From NCBI GenBank assembly GCA_036873135.1, contig JAPTYO010000020.1, positions 8,435,203-8,499,202 on the forward strand: a stretch of 64,000 bases of DNA, read 5' to 3'. Shown piece by piece: positions 45,367-56,607 of the stretch; position 1 is the stretch's first letter; the number at the start of each line of letters is the position of its first letter. The DNA comes from Clarkia xantiana subsp. parviflora. Lineage: Eukaryota; Streptophyta; Magnoliopsida; Myrtales; Onagraceae. A program made the translations under genes and the position numbers. Below the pieces are notes generated by a model, which saw nothing but the letters and a program-made list of their open reading frames with translations, was not told the origin of the DNA and did no database searches.

Positions 45367-45439
45367 GGAGTGAGAAGAATTAGGGTTCTTGGGATCGCAG
45401 AGAAGAAGAAGTAAGGGAAAAGTAAAACAAGGTCTGGAT

Positions 45440-45456
45440 TTAGGGTTTTATAAGAG
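45440..45456 (-). promoter_or_regulatory. Promoter of the antisense gene of element C
   Basis: On the minus strand TTATAAAACCCTAAATCC contains TATAAAA (45452-45446) overlapping AAACCCTAA, a telo-box word common in plant promoters. It is 240 bp upstream of the antisense ATG, a fitting distance for a leader that includes the 51-bp repeats. Confidence 0.6.
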
Positions 45457-45879
45457 AAGGAAAAGGAAACTGAAGAGGTGGGCAATCTGAGCCACAGAAT
45501 TCAAAACGATTCGATCATGAGCGTCCAAGGGGGAAACGTGCCAATTCGACGAAGGCGAAACGGTTTCAATTTGAACCGTCAGGACGCATGGGACAGATAA
45601 GACAAGAGTAATGACGTACCGGGTGGTTGAAAAGTGCTTTTTCAGAAAGCAGGCATGCTGAACCCGAAACGTTCCTTCACCTCCTATCAGCATTTAATGC
45701 TGGTCTGATCAAGAAAACCCCTCGAATTCAAGCAGGATCCCAAAGGATCTTGAAGAGATCCAAGGCAAAGGCCTCCGACAGAAGTAAGGCAATGGCCTCC
45801 AGCGTTTCAGATAAAGACCCCCGACTGGGATGTGGAGGGGTCCGATACTGAAAGACGCGACGTACTATAAGTCCCTCAC

Positions 45880-45893
45880 GTCTTGGGGGCAAA
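45880..45893 (+). promoter_or_regulatory. Polypurine tract of element C
   Basis: GTCTTGGGGGCAAA ends at the base before the 3' LTR. Confidence 0.8.
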
Positions 45894-46551
45894 TGATGGG
45901 CCATGGCGAAGGCCGTTAGGCCCCCTAACGATTGGCAAACGACGACTAGGCCTGGTGGGCCAGGAGCTGGGCTGCTGGAAGGCTAAGGGCTCCGACTGAA
46001 GGAGGCCCCGACATTGAATGGCCCCGAGCAAGTATGGCTCCGATAGGGGAGAGCCCCGAAGATATCGGACCTGGACGTAGTCGGTCCCGATGTGGGAGTT
46101 GACACCACTCCCCGACACCGAATCCTCAATGATGTAACTTGGGAGTCTCCGATAATGATCGAGACTCGCCAGTAAGAGCACAATCCCGGAAATCTCGCCA
46201 CGATTACAGTAGTGGTATAATGGGCGAGATATGTGGGATACGAATAACTGTGCAAGATACGTGGCAAGATATACGGCGAGATATGTGGGATAGTGGATCA
46301 CAATCCAACCGCCCAATCAGGTAACTGGGATAGCCTTTCCTCTATAAAAGGAGGGAAGTTATTCCAGATTAGGGTTACGTTTCACATACACAAAATACTG
46401 CTTGCTTGCCTTGTTGACTGCCATACTTACGTTAAGCATCGGAGAGGGATTCTGGGCCACTGCCCTCTACTCCCCTCTTGCAGGATTGCGTGGAGCAAAG
46501 GAGCTAGGATTGCCGTCAAAGTCCGTACCGGAGTTCCACCGCGATCCAACA
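45894..46551 (+). repeat. 3' LTR of element C
   Basis: The LTR is 658 bp, the same length as the 5' LTR. Differences seen are at ACGACGAC, GCTCCGAT, CCCGATGT and CCGCGATCC. Confidence 0.97.
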
Positions 46552-46556
46552 GCAGG

Positions 46557-47120
46557 AAGGGCTCCTGGGCGGTGAGTACGGGACTACGGTGGTGCTGGTA
46601 TGCGCGGTGGTCACGAGTTCCTGGGGGCGTGGCTGGTTCCTGGTTGCGTGGCTTTCGGTTCAGGCGGACGACGGTAGGTGCCGGGCGAAGTCGATTTGGC
46701 CGGCAGACCTCCGATGGGAAGGATTGTCACGTAGAAGATGAATTACTGTGTGCACGCTTTCCAAAAAATAATAATACTGTATTCAGATTTTAATTGCCTC
46801 CTCTATTACATTATACTTGGGTCTATTTATAGGTAAATTGACACCCAAAAATTAGGAAATCAATATTACCTCTATATTCACCCTTTTAATTCCGAAAATT
46901 ATACATATATATTTATGAATATTACCATAAATATATATTGTATATTTTCTGAATATTATATATTATTAAATGCAGATACATTTTCCAAATTTAAGCTAAA
47001 CCTATTTTTAGCAACCCCGTGACCTTCCGTATTTAGATATTTCTTTTTTTAAACGCGTTACACATAACATTTTTGAACGTGTTATAAACGTGTCGCGCGT
47101 ACCAAAATTAGGTGTTTACA
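46557..47120 (-). repeat. 5' (right) LTR of element B, second part
   Basis: The segment continues from AAGGGCTCCTGGGCGG and is collinear with 30185-30751. It ends GTGTTTACA, followed by the target duplication CATAC. Confidence 0.93.
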
Positions 47121-47125
47121 CATAC

Positions 47126-47785
47126 ACTAGGATATTTGGATGTAATGAGCGGCAAAATATTTGTGGGAACATTTTAGGGGGAAATTTGAAGTAAAGGTAG
47201 ATAGCTTATAAAAAAAAAAAAACAGATGTATTTGCAGTTCTCTCCATGTTTCCTTTCTTCCTCCCCGCGTACTATTTTCTTGACGAAGCCATTGATGGAG
47301 CTACGTCGGTCTTAGTTCCGACCACCACTCCACAACCATGCACCACTGTCGCCGGAGAGTCACGCAGCCATCCTTGCTCACATCAACCAACCCTCCGGCG
47401 ACCACCAGTAATCGCCGACCACGCCTCCGAGGTTTTTCCCGTCAGCCAGTCCTTGCCCCGGTGCCACCATCAGCCCTCTGTTGCTTCTCTTTCACTGACT
47501 AGTCGCTCAACTGCCTTACCCAGCCACTGTGCCGTCACCGACCCTCCTCCATCTCGATCCGACCGTCCATCTATCCAACAATCCCGTCATTGTTGTTCGG
47601 TGTCCACCTCTTCACGACGTCTACTGCTATCCTCTCCTCCGCCGGTGACGAATCGCTGCCCCCGCTCCGCCCTAACTCCCCGGAATCCATCTTCACTCAT
47701 TGCTGGCTGCCGTGATTTATTCTGCTGCAAGGTGAGCCGTGCGTAACCTTCTTCAATTTTTATTTTTTTTATTTATATATCTATA
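47126..47785 (+). other. Unassigned stretch with a Pro/Ser-rich open frame
   Basis: The frame 47246-47746 (166 codons) is rich in Pro, Ser, Thr and His, starting MFPFFLPAYYFLDEAID, with no recognisable domain. It is preceded by a poly(A)-like run and followed by GGTGAGCC. Such CCGG/CCACC-rich stretches occur in plant transposon leaders. It could be an exon fragment; I do not call a gene. Confidence 0.3.
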
Positions 47786-48729
47786 TCTACTATATTATAT
47801 TAATTCGGCACCGGAAGCCCTCTGAATGACAAGTGGACAGTCCACGCAGTCACAATTTCCTAATTTAATCGGAGTTCTCTAAATTTAGATACATAATATT
47901 GATTGATTGAAACTTAAGAAGTATTTTTATCTCCTTTTTTTGTCTCTACGCAATTTAAAGAAATAAATTAATTAAAAGTTTCCTTTTAAATAGTAAATCT
48001 ATACAGTTTGGTTCCGGAAGACCATAGGCCGCCACGTAAGCACAGTATATATATAGATAATAATAAATAATATTATGCAATAAAAGCATAATAAGCCATA
48101 TACAAAACAAAAATCGGAACTTGAATTATATAACTTATTTGATCATCTTGAAGTTTCCTCGGTAATTATTTTTTCATATTACATCAATCAAATTATAGAA
48201 AATATATATGTTATTAATAAGTATATATATATATATATATATAGATAATAGATGATATTAAATATATTATAATATGTGTTCCGAGAAAGTACTCTCGCTC
48301 TGCACCTTACACCTCGATTGGAAAATTAAGCCTATATGAAGGTCTACATGATCAATAGTCTGCTTGATAGAGATCACCTAGCTTCCAAGAAAATTTAATT
48401 GAAAGTTACAATTAACCGCATGCACCGAGAATGATCAGCAGTGTACCGATAATGTCCCCGGATCCCGTAGCGAAGAAAACAGGCTCAACAACTATGAGTA
48501 GCAGCGTCACGCTCAATCCAACTGGTCTCGGGTATGTATAATTTATGTCTACCAACACATATGTAAAGCTAAATAAAGTGATGAGATTTACTAAATAAGG
48601 ACAATATATATAGACCTAAATTTCGTACCTTACAATAATACACAACCAAGAAAATTCCATATGCGAATATGCGTGTATTATCGTAGTCTAGAGACTGCTT
48701 TTTTAGTACATTTTTTTTTTTTTGCCAAG

Positions 48730-49740
48730 ACTCTTCTCTAATCAGGTACTAATTATTTTATTTTTTATTTCCATCGAAAATAAAAAGTCTGATACTAATT
48801 ATTTTGTTTTTTCTTTCCATCAGAAATATAACGTCTGATTTTTTTTTTGTACCAATTGTTTTCTCTTTAAGTACGTATTCTTCTCATTTTTTTTGTGTGA
48901 AAATTATTTGTTAATTCTAAATGAGATTTTTTGTGAAATATAATTAGAATATTTACTCTTTTTATTTGCAAAATAATTAGGATCTTTATTTTTATTTATT
49001 TTTGTGAAATTTTGGTTACATTCTTAGCTTTCTCATCTTTGATTTGTGTTCAATTTGTTTAATGATTCAAAACATTTATCTCTGTCAGGTACACATTCTT
49101 CCCTACTCAGGTATGAATTTTTTTTAATGTACTAATTGTTTCTCTTAAAGTACTTATTCTTCTCCTTTTTTTTGTGTATGAAAATTATTTTTTAATTCTA
49201 AATGGTTTATTTTCGTGTGAAAATTAATTAGGATATTGATGCTTTTTTTGTAAGATTTTAGTTGCATGCTTAATTTTCCCATCTTTGACTGTTCTTTAAT
49301 TTGTTTAATGATTCGAAACATATGGTTCTCTTTCAGGTATATATTCTTCTCTACTCATGGTACTGATTCTCTTAGTTTTTTTTCTACATTTTTTTTTAAT
49401 TCTAAATGATTTTTTTAAGAAATAATTAATTAGGATATTGATTTTTTCGTAAAATTTTAGTTGCATGCTTATTTTCACATATTTTAATGTTCTTTAATGT
49501 GTTTAATTATCCTAAACGTTTGATTCTTTTTCAGGTACAAATTCTTCGCTACTCGGGTATGAATCTTTTTTTTTTTTTTTGGTACTAATTGTTTTCTCTT
49601 TAAGTTTGGTGTATGAAAATGATTTTTTTTAATTCTAAATGATTTTAACAAAATAATAATTAGGATATTGATGTTTTTTTGTACAATTTTAACTGAATGC
49701 TTAATTTTCCCATCTTTGATTATCACAATTTTATTTCTTA
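48730..49740 (+). repeat. Diverged tandem repeats of about 200-340 bp inside Helitron 1
   Basis: A block with CAGGTAC(A/T)NATTCTTC, CTACTCAGGTATGAAT, TTAGGATATTGATG, TTTTAGTTGCATGCTTA and TTTGTTTAATGATTCNAAAC recurs from about 48743, 49087, 49336 and 49534. The copies are strongly T-rich and have drifted in length. Confidence 0.7.
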
Positions 49741-50820
49741 TCGACTTAATAATACTCTTTATTCTTATTTAGTGATATCATGAATCACATACTATGATGT
49801 TCATCCACTATTATCGTTCGATTCTCTTACGTTTTTTTCTTAAATGTTGTTTTTTTGTTATATTAGAATTGTATCAGTAGTCATGAAGTGTTGTTTCTCT
49901 AAGGTGGCGGCATCAGAAATTTTGTTGTCGAATTGTATAGATTTATCAATGAAATATAAACTTTAAATTTTTTTGTCTCTTTATTTATGTTGATAGATAT
50001 AATAATAATTATTATTATTATTTTGTATACTGATACTTATTTTTTTCATGTTTATATTGCACCCAGGAAATAACCTAGATAGCAGTATAGAGAACTTCTA
50101 GCTTCCAACAACATAAGTGCACACAAAAATGTGAATTACCTACAATAAGTTAGTTCGTAATAGTGTATTAAGAAGCGGAAGATACACCCGAACATGATGC
50201 ATTGGTCTTCTTCTCCTTTACAAAAGGTTGAGGTCCTAAAGAAGATGAATATTATGAGTTGTGTTACACATATGCAATACAAAGAAATAAAAAGATTATG
50301 TAAGTTAAAAAAATATTGATTTGGTAATGATAAAATAAATATTTTGAAATTTAAAAACGTAATTAATCATGTAGGTGTAAATGTTCCTTAATTCAATTAG
50401 TTGGATTTGTATGTATAAATTGTATTGATTTAATTTGCTTTTGTTAATAGTTTTACCATCTACAATATCAATGGCTATTTTGTTATGTTTGTTTTATTAT
50501 TATTTATAAAATAAAAGAAATAAAGAAAGATCCATTATTATTCATTATTATTTTTCTATATGAATATATAGATGTGGTGCTTCTTTACTACTATCATTTA
50601 TGTGGCTTCAACGTGATTTATGTAGGGAAAACTCAGCTCAAGGTAGTGTTATTCGATTTATAAATGATGATTTAAATATACATATCATGCTGGTGTAAAT
50701 TAAAATCATATAATTAGTTTATAAAAAAATATATTAACAGTTACAATATATTTGCTGATTTATTTTTTATTTAAACAACCATAATAGAAAAAATGTATTT
50801 AACTTATATATTTATATATC
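49741..50820. other. AT-rich 3' part of Helitron 1
   Basis: No protein motif was recognised. Pieces such as AAGGTGGCGGCATCAG (about 49900) may be gene fragments but are too short to assign. Confidence 0.4.
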
Positions 50821-51179
50821 TTTCCCGCGCGGTGCGCGGGGTTAGTAGCTAGTATATATAATAAAGCAAGAGGTGAGAGAATAGAGTAATCAGAACGTGC
50901 CACGTCAGCAAAAACACTCACCTCCTAGCGCGCCACGTCAACAAAAGCACTCACTCTTAAGTCTCAAGTGAATTGCACGCACCCCTAATTCATTGTCTTC
51001 TTCAAAGTTCAAACCGAAGCGTTACTTCCAGGCTGTCATAGAATACGAAGCGTTACTTCCTGATACATTGAAGCATTACTTCCCACAAGTTATTTAGTTA
51101 TGGTAATCCAAACATTAGCCATTTTATCTCCAAACCAAAAAAAAATCTTCTATCCGCAATTTTAAGCCGCTGAAGACGA

Positions 51180-51545
51180 AGTTATTGCGTCCCGAGTTGG
51201 TTGAGGCTGATCTCGACTGGTCGCGTCAGTATCTCGCCTGGTCGCCGCCGTGGAGGTCACCATCCCGGGGGTTTAAAGAAGACGGTTTGAAGAAATCGCG
51301 TCGATGTCGGACTTCCACTCGGTCGAGGCCTCGCCGGAGAATCCCACTTCGGCATCGGAAACTACAAAAGCTCCAATTAGTGAATCGACTATTTTTTGCC
51401 CTAATATCAATCGACTAAATGAATCTGGAAGTGTCATACGGAGAAGATAATATCAATCGTCATGCCAAAGAGGAAGCGTCGTCCTCGGAAGGAGTCTCAT
51501 TGGCTTCTTCTCCCTCGATTCGAGGAAAGGTAACTATTAATTTCT
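51180..51545 (+). pseudogene. Captured exon fragment, unidentified
   Basis: GC-rich coding-like sequence ends at a GGTAACT splice-donor-like site near 51530. Frames read SMSDFHSVEASPENP and, after a stop and shift, LEVSYGEDNINRHAKEEASSS. I do not recognise the parent gene. Confidence 0.4.
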
Positions 51546-52734
51546 GAAACCCTTTGAATAATTTGGATTTTGAGCGTTTATGAATATCTCTTGAACGTTA
51601 GTTAATTACCTCGACATGTTGTGATTGGTTGATGATGCTGGTAGTTCTTGCTGGTGCCTGACGATTCTCTAATCTAGCGGGGAGAAAGAAGTCTATGTTC
51701 GTTAGAATTTAGAGATATCGACTCTTTGGGTGTAGTGGTGGAAGCTTTTCACCAAGTAACCAACTTAAAGTTAAGATGAGATTTTTGAATTTAGTTATCA
51801 ACTTGCGGGGAAAGAGGAATCTCACGTTAAAGTCAAGATTAGATTTTTTGAGTTTAGTTATCAACTTGGTGGAAGATCTGCTCTGTTCGGTTGCTCATGT
51901 GGAAAACTTTGGCCCTGAATGAGAGCAATTTATTCAAAATCTGGATAAGAAAATAAAATCCTATCTTCTGTTGCTCACGGTCGTCTGTTTCTGCAAAAAA
52001 AAAAAAAATGAACATCAATGGCGACAATTACATGAAATCATAAAGTTTTTTCTCTCTCTAAGACTCATCTCTCTAATCTGTAATGTATTACTCTCTTCAA
52101 TTTATGGTTTTATTTTCATACGTTTATCATTATTGGAACTTCTTCCTATTATGTTTGTTAAAATGCATATGTGACCTACTTGCTTATAGTTCAACAAGAG
52201 CTAATTTTTTCAGGTACCTAGAAACAAATGAACAAGTTTGATGCATCAATGAATGCATTGTCGTGTCATGTTTCTCTTTCAAGTATGTGTCCATAGTTCA
52301 TATATTATAGATATATGGTGTATGTCTTTTCATGGTACTACATGTTGATGCACTTTTCATTCTTATAGGATCTTAATCAACCAAGTCTTGAAGCAGATTT
52401 ACTTGAGGGATTGTTGTATGTGCCTATTCTAAGACATCAGGTACTCCCGCCTACTACTTGCTTACTGGGTTAGTTTGTGAAACAACACACATGGTTATCT
52501 TCTTGCTTGGATTTTATCTGCTCCAGAAAATTGCTTTGCCTTGGACGCTCAGAAGGAAATGAGAAGTTTGCACTATTTGGGTGGAATTCTTGCAGATGAT
52601 CAGATCAATTTTTGTGCTTTAGTCTTTTAATGTACTTGGGTATATTTTTTTTGCAGGTAGAGAGTGAAATTTTTTTCCCTATTCTTGGACTGATTTAACT
52701 ACAGGGCCTTGGTTAAACCATATCTATTATGCTT

Positions 52735-52826
52735 TGGCAGAAAATGCTCAACCTTGACCCGAACAAGAGAATTACGGCTAGGTGTGCTCTTGAGCTTATA
52801 GGTCTGCCTTATATGGATTGATAATA
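52735..52826 (+). pseudogene. Captured protein kinase exon fragment
   Basis: After a TTTGGCAG acceptor, the frame reads KMLNLDPNKRITARCALEL. This matches subdomain XI of CMGC kinases such as CDKs (KML..DP.KRITA..AL). The frame stops soon after (GLPYMD then stop). The rest of the kinase, including the ATP-binding and catalytic loops, is absent. Confidence 0.65.
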
Positions 52827-53579
52827 GACTCTTTATGGTGCTCAATTAAAAGCAAGCTTTTCTGGTGGTAGATAAATATTGCTTGAAGGAAGTGCCTTTT
52901 GTAACTATGCAGCTACCTGAGCGAGGTGCGTGGTAACTGCTAGCTGCCTCATTCGTCGGCCTAATCCAATCTCTTGCAGGTAAAATTAGATTTTTTTTTT
53001 ATTACTAATCTGACAAATTTATTAGTTTCCATAGTAGAGGTTAACACTAATTCGATGATTTGGGAACTATTTAAGGGAAAGACAATGCATATGGCATCAC
53101 TTTTTAAGGTTTTTTATTCACTTATCTTCGTCTGCAATCGGGTTGAACAAACTTTAGAGAGCTGCCAAAGTTTCCTACATATTCCTCCTACTAGGGAGGA
53201 GCACATGTTCGATTTTCTTCAAAATGTTTTTGGATTTCAGGTGAGTTGGTCAAGGAGACCAAGTTGAAGAAGAAGGATGCAGACAAGATGTAAATCGTTG
53301 TTGCTCTTCCAACTTTATCCACTAATCATGTAAGTCATATTTCTCCATCTCTTACATATTATTATTCATTTATAGAGTCTTGGTGTTTTGATCATCTGTT
53401 AACTCATTGTTTCTGTGCCAATTTTACTGAAATTAGTTCGCACCTAGCAGATGTCAACATTTTGGTTATGTTGTAGTTGATTAAAGAAAGCATAATTTAC
53501 CCATCGAGGGTCCTTAATATAGTGGTGTTCTTTCAAGTTTTTTTTATTTATTTTCATAGTCACGGGAGCCTCTATGCAG

Positions 53580-54321
53580 ATCCTGAGGGGCAGTACGAAA
53601 GCCTTTGAGAAATATGGAAAAGATCAAATTTCATTGGCTAATGCAGGAAGCTCGATCATGTTATTGGAAGAGATCATGAAATATGTAGATGTATTCAAAT
53701 TGTTTCTAGGAGAACCAAGATTAATCATGTGCTAATTGGCAAGTCCGGTGTCGGGAAAACTGCCGTATCAGAAGGGTATGCATTTGCTTGATGGTGAGTG
53801 AGCTATCTCATATAAACTCTGTCCTAGCTATTGTGGTTTATAATCATTCAATTGCATAGGTTTGCATAGTTAATCGGCTTTTGGCATTAGAGAGTATTGT
53901 ATGCGAGAGCTGAACTAAAGTCCCAGCAATAGGTCACATTAGATTATAACATGTAGTGAGTTTTTCATTGAAATTTCTGGGTATTTCTCGACTAAAGCAT
54001 GATTCTTTTGTTAAAATATGCTCTTTTGTTGTTATATTTTCATAGACTTGCCTAGAGAACTGTGCAAGGAGATGTTAGGGTTTGATAAATAACAAGGTAT
54101 GTGTTATTCAAGAAGTTATGGCATTGACTCTTTCAATGTTGTTTTTAATGTTATTTTCTTAACATTCCCTTAAATGATGACATACCTATAGCTGATATTC
54201 ATTGACATGAAATCTCTCATTGCTGGTGTAAAATACCGTGGAGAATTTGAAGATAGATTCAGTTGCTTCCTTTATCGATGAGATTCACCGTAACTATTCT
54301 CTTTATCGATGAGATTCAACG
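53580..54321 (+). pseudogene. Captured ClpB/Hsp100 chaperone exons
   Basis: ClpB-type disaggregases are hexameric AAA+ ATPases that resolubilise aggregated proteins. Recognisable pieces of the first AAA domain appear in order. PEGQYES and EKYGKD lie at 53580-53620 with a 1-base shift between them, followed by [13 protein letters not shown] and [13 protein letters not shown]. The Walker A region is [13 protein letters not shown] (usually GEPGVGKTA). Then come an exon relic around VQGDV with stops, LIAGVKYRGEFEDR near 54215, and the Walker B FIDEIH near 54270, present twice (54268 and 54303). The wording fits organellar (ClpB3/4-like) rather than cytosolic types. Introns remain, so capture was at DNA level. 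Stops and shifts make it non-functional. Confidence 0.8.
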
Positions 54322-54445
54322 TTCATCACCCAAGAGATCTTGGTTTGACTTTATACACATTATAAGTGAAAAAATGCATTTCTATACATGTTAATGTTTA
54401 CGGTTTGGGATGTCGCCTCGCGCGTAGCGCGAGGTCAGCACCTAG

Positions 54446-54889
54446 TTATTATTATATTAGATTTATTTAGATAGTTTAAATGTAATGGGTTTAAATTTAA
54501 TTGATTAGAATGGTTTAATTTCTTAAATCATGTATATATATGTATTAGGTTGTGTTTAGATTTAACCATATTTGGTAATTTTGAAATTTTTTTTTAGATT
54601 TTCATGTTAGCTAGGAATTATAGACCATAATTAGTTTATAGTGAATCTATTCATTTTGGAATTTGGATGCTAGCGGGACATGTAAGCTATTTGCACATGT
54701 TGTACACCACCATATTATTTCTTTATGTACACAATCAATGTTATTGATGTCAACAGCCAACTCATTATGCATTAATATGATAATATGATGTAAACACGAT
54801 GTAGATGTGGTGCTGACACGGTTGTGTATGTGTAATGGTGTTGTAGGGAAGGAATTTTGGAAATTATGCAGGCAATAACAACAATGACG
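54446..54889. other. AT-rich spacer
   Basis: No feature was recognised between the Helitron 2 terminus and the copia relic. Confidence 0.4.
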
Positions 54890-55443
54890 GGTACGACATT
54901 ATGAGATATCTGAAAGGTACGACAGGCTACGGATTGTGCTATGAGAGAAATAAGTTATAATTGATAGGATATAGTGACACCGACCATGGTGGTGATCTAG
55001 ATGATCGTAAGTCCACCTCAGGAGGAGTGTTCTTCTTGCTAATGTCGCCATCTCATGGATGAGCAAGATGCAATCTTGTGTCGCGCTGTCTACTATGGAA
55101 TCCGAATTCGTAGCTCTCTCAAAGAATGAACCGGAGGCTGTCTGGCTAAGGAGACTGATGACCGCTCTGCTTAACGTCGAGGACGGGAGTAAGTCATTGT
55201 GCATTTACACTGACAGTCAAGCAACGATAGGGGCGCTCAAGAATCTGAAGTACCATAGTAGGACAAAACACATTGATATAAAATATAACTATGCGAATAG
55301 TGTGGTTGAAGACAAGCTGATCACATTTGAATTCATGCCTTCGGAGAACATGGTTGTAGATCCATTAACTAAACCCTTACACAATGATGTTTTCGAAAAG
55401 CACGTAAAACTGCTTGGATTGCGTAGGATTCAGAAGGTTTGAA
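54890..55443 (+). pseudogene. Ty1/copia RNase H relic
   Basis: The frame begins IMRYLKGTTGYGLCYERN, stops, resumes GYSDTDHGGDLDDRKSTSGGVFFL, then shifts into SKMQSCVALSTMESEFVALS. It runs clean through IYTDSQATIGALKN, SRTKHIDIKY and SENMVVDPLTKPL to a stop at 55441-55443. These are the RNase H motifs of copia polyproteins. The first part is damaged and everything upstream of RNase H is missing, so the element is 5'-truncated. Confidence 0.85.
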
Positions 55444-56607
55444 TTGTGGCGGTAACAATTTTGAATTTGAAATAATATTTGAATAAAAGAATTGCTATTT
55501 GAGTTTATGATATTTACAACGTCATAATGACTTTATTACATCAGATGGACGGTCTATAAACTTGTCGTTGAAGCGTAAAATCTCCTAATAAAATATGTCG
55601 AATGTGGACCCTGCCATGTGACACGGGCACGGTCGTCTTAATGGAAAGGATTCCTCAACCATATCAAGACCGGCTAAGAACCATGGTGTTTCGATAGAGA
55701 AACCCGGTTATGCAAAATGATCATTTGGTTTCAGGGTAACACGACATGATAAAAGTTTTGCAGACCGTCGTGACGAACTCTGTTCGTCTACTACCACATT
55801 TTGGGCTAGATGAGAATCTAAAATAGCATATGACATTCCCATTCCTGATATAAAATAAATTCAGGTTATGTTATCGACGCGCAATTCATACTGCGCATGC
55901 CATGTTCGACCACAGGGACAGACTCGGTTGTGGTAGACGAAATCTTTCGAAGGACACAAACTTCTTCATATTGAGCGTGTGACTAATCTCGGGTGCTGTA
56001 TGAAGGAGCACCCGAAGTACCCTTACCACTCGGAACTCATATCCAAGTTTGGGCTCAGTGTTCTCTCACAGGCGTACGAGCGTAGCGCCCGAACAAAAAG
56101 GCCAAGTGACTACTTTTTGGGCACTGGTTGAGTTTGACTAAGAATATGAACGATGAGGATGTTCATGCACATTTTTCATTCTCCGAGATATTAGTTGAAG
56201 GTTGTGAATACTTGTGCGGATGCCTTGGAGAAGTATTCCTTTGTGGAAACTAGGAAATTGGAGAATAACAGTTGACCAGGGGTACAACGCGGCACAGAGA
56301 AGTAACAAGTTGATAAAATGTTTGGAATCAACGTTCTGCGGACGCTACAGCACTCTTAACCGATGAGTAGCACGATGTCTGTTGTGTATGCCGGTCACAC
56401 GACCGAACTCGTATGAACAATATGAAACTGGATTGGATCATTGAATGGATATTGATGTGTTGGTCGATAACATATTAATTGGTACCCTCCCATTCCGGCG
56501 AGTGGGAGCCGTTGACATTTGTGTAAATGGGCCGCCGTAATAGGAGCACATTAATATAAGCCCAACAAGTTAAGTCTAAATTGAGATATGAAACATAAGG
56601 GTTTTTA

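Larger units (their letters stand above)
35380..46551 (+). mobile_element. Element C: recent, nearly complete Tat-type Ty3/gypsy retrotransposon
   Basis: This 11,172-bp element is bounded by 658-bp LTRs (35380-36037 and 45894-46551) and a perfect duplication GCAGG (35375-35379 and 46552-46556). The order is primer site, gag-protease-RT-RNase H-second RNase H-integrase on the plus strand, a 50-bp tandem array, then a convergent spliced antisense gene, polypurine tract and 3' LTR. I count about four differences between LTRs, all transitions. That implies a very recent insertion, of the order of a few hundred thousand years at usual plant LTR rates. It sits in the right LTR of element B. Confidence 0.96.
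29356..47120 (-). mobile_element. Element B: Ogre-like gag-only retrotransposon, split by element C
   Basis: The left LTR (29356-30751) starts TGTCGGACC and ends GTGTTTACA. The right LTR is 34549-35379 plus 46557-47120, interrupted by element C. The target duplication is CATAC (29351-29355 and 47121-47125). On the minus strand the right LTR is the 5' one, followed by a primer site of Ogre type and an intact gag. Removing C leaves about 6.6 kb, with an interior of only 3.8 kb and no pol motif. B is thus a non-autonomous deletion derivative, and C has cut its promoter-bearing LTR. Confidence 0.92.
47786..50852 (+). mobile_element. Non-autonomous Helitron 1
   Basis: The element starts TCTACTATATTATATTAA after an A (47785). 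It ends with hairpin CCCGCGC GGT GCGCGGG (50824-50840), a short spacer and CTAG (50849-50852), then T. Insertion between A and T with TC...CTAG termini is the Helitron rule. No Rep/helicase frame is present. The 5' choice is less certain than the 3' end, because other TCTA words lie nearby. Confidence 0.7.
50853..54445 (+). mobile_element. Gene-capturing Helitron 2
   Basis: The element begins right after the CTAG of Helitron 1 with TATATATAATAAAGCAAGAGG, a typical plant Helitron 5' sequence apart from the leading TC. It ends with hairpin CCTCGCGC GTA GCGCGAGG (54416-54434), spacer and CTAG (54442-54445), then T. The interior carries decayed exons from at least two host genes separated by intron-like DNA. 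The exons are in the element's own orientation, as in Pack-Helitrons. Confidence 0.75.

Noticed and set aside
47246..47746. 166-codon Pro/Ser/Thr/His-rich frame as a gene
   Set aside because: It has low complexity, no recognised domain and no promoter support; kept only as an unassigned stretch.
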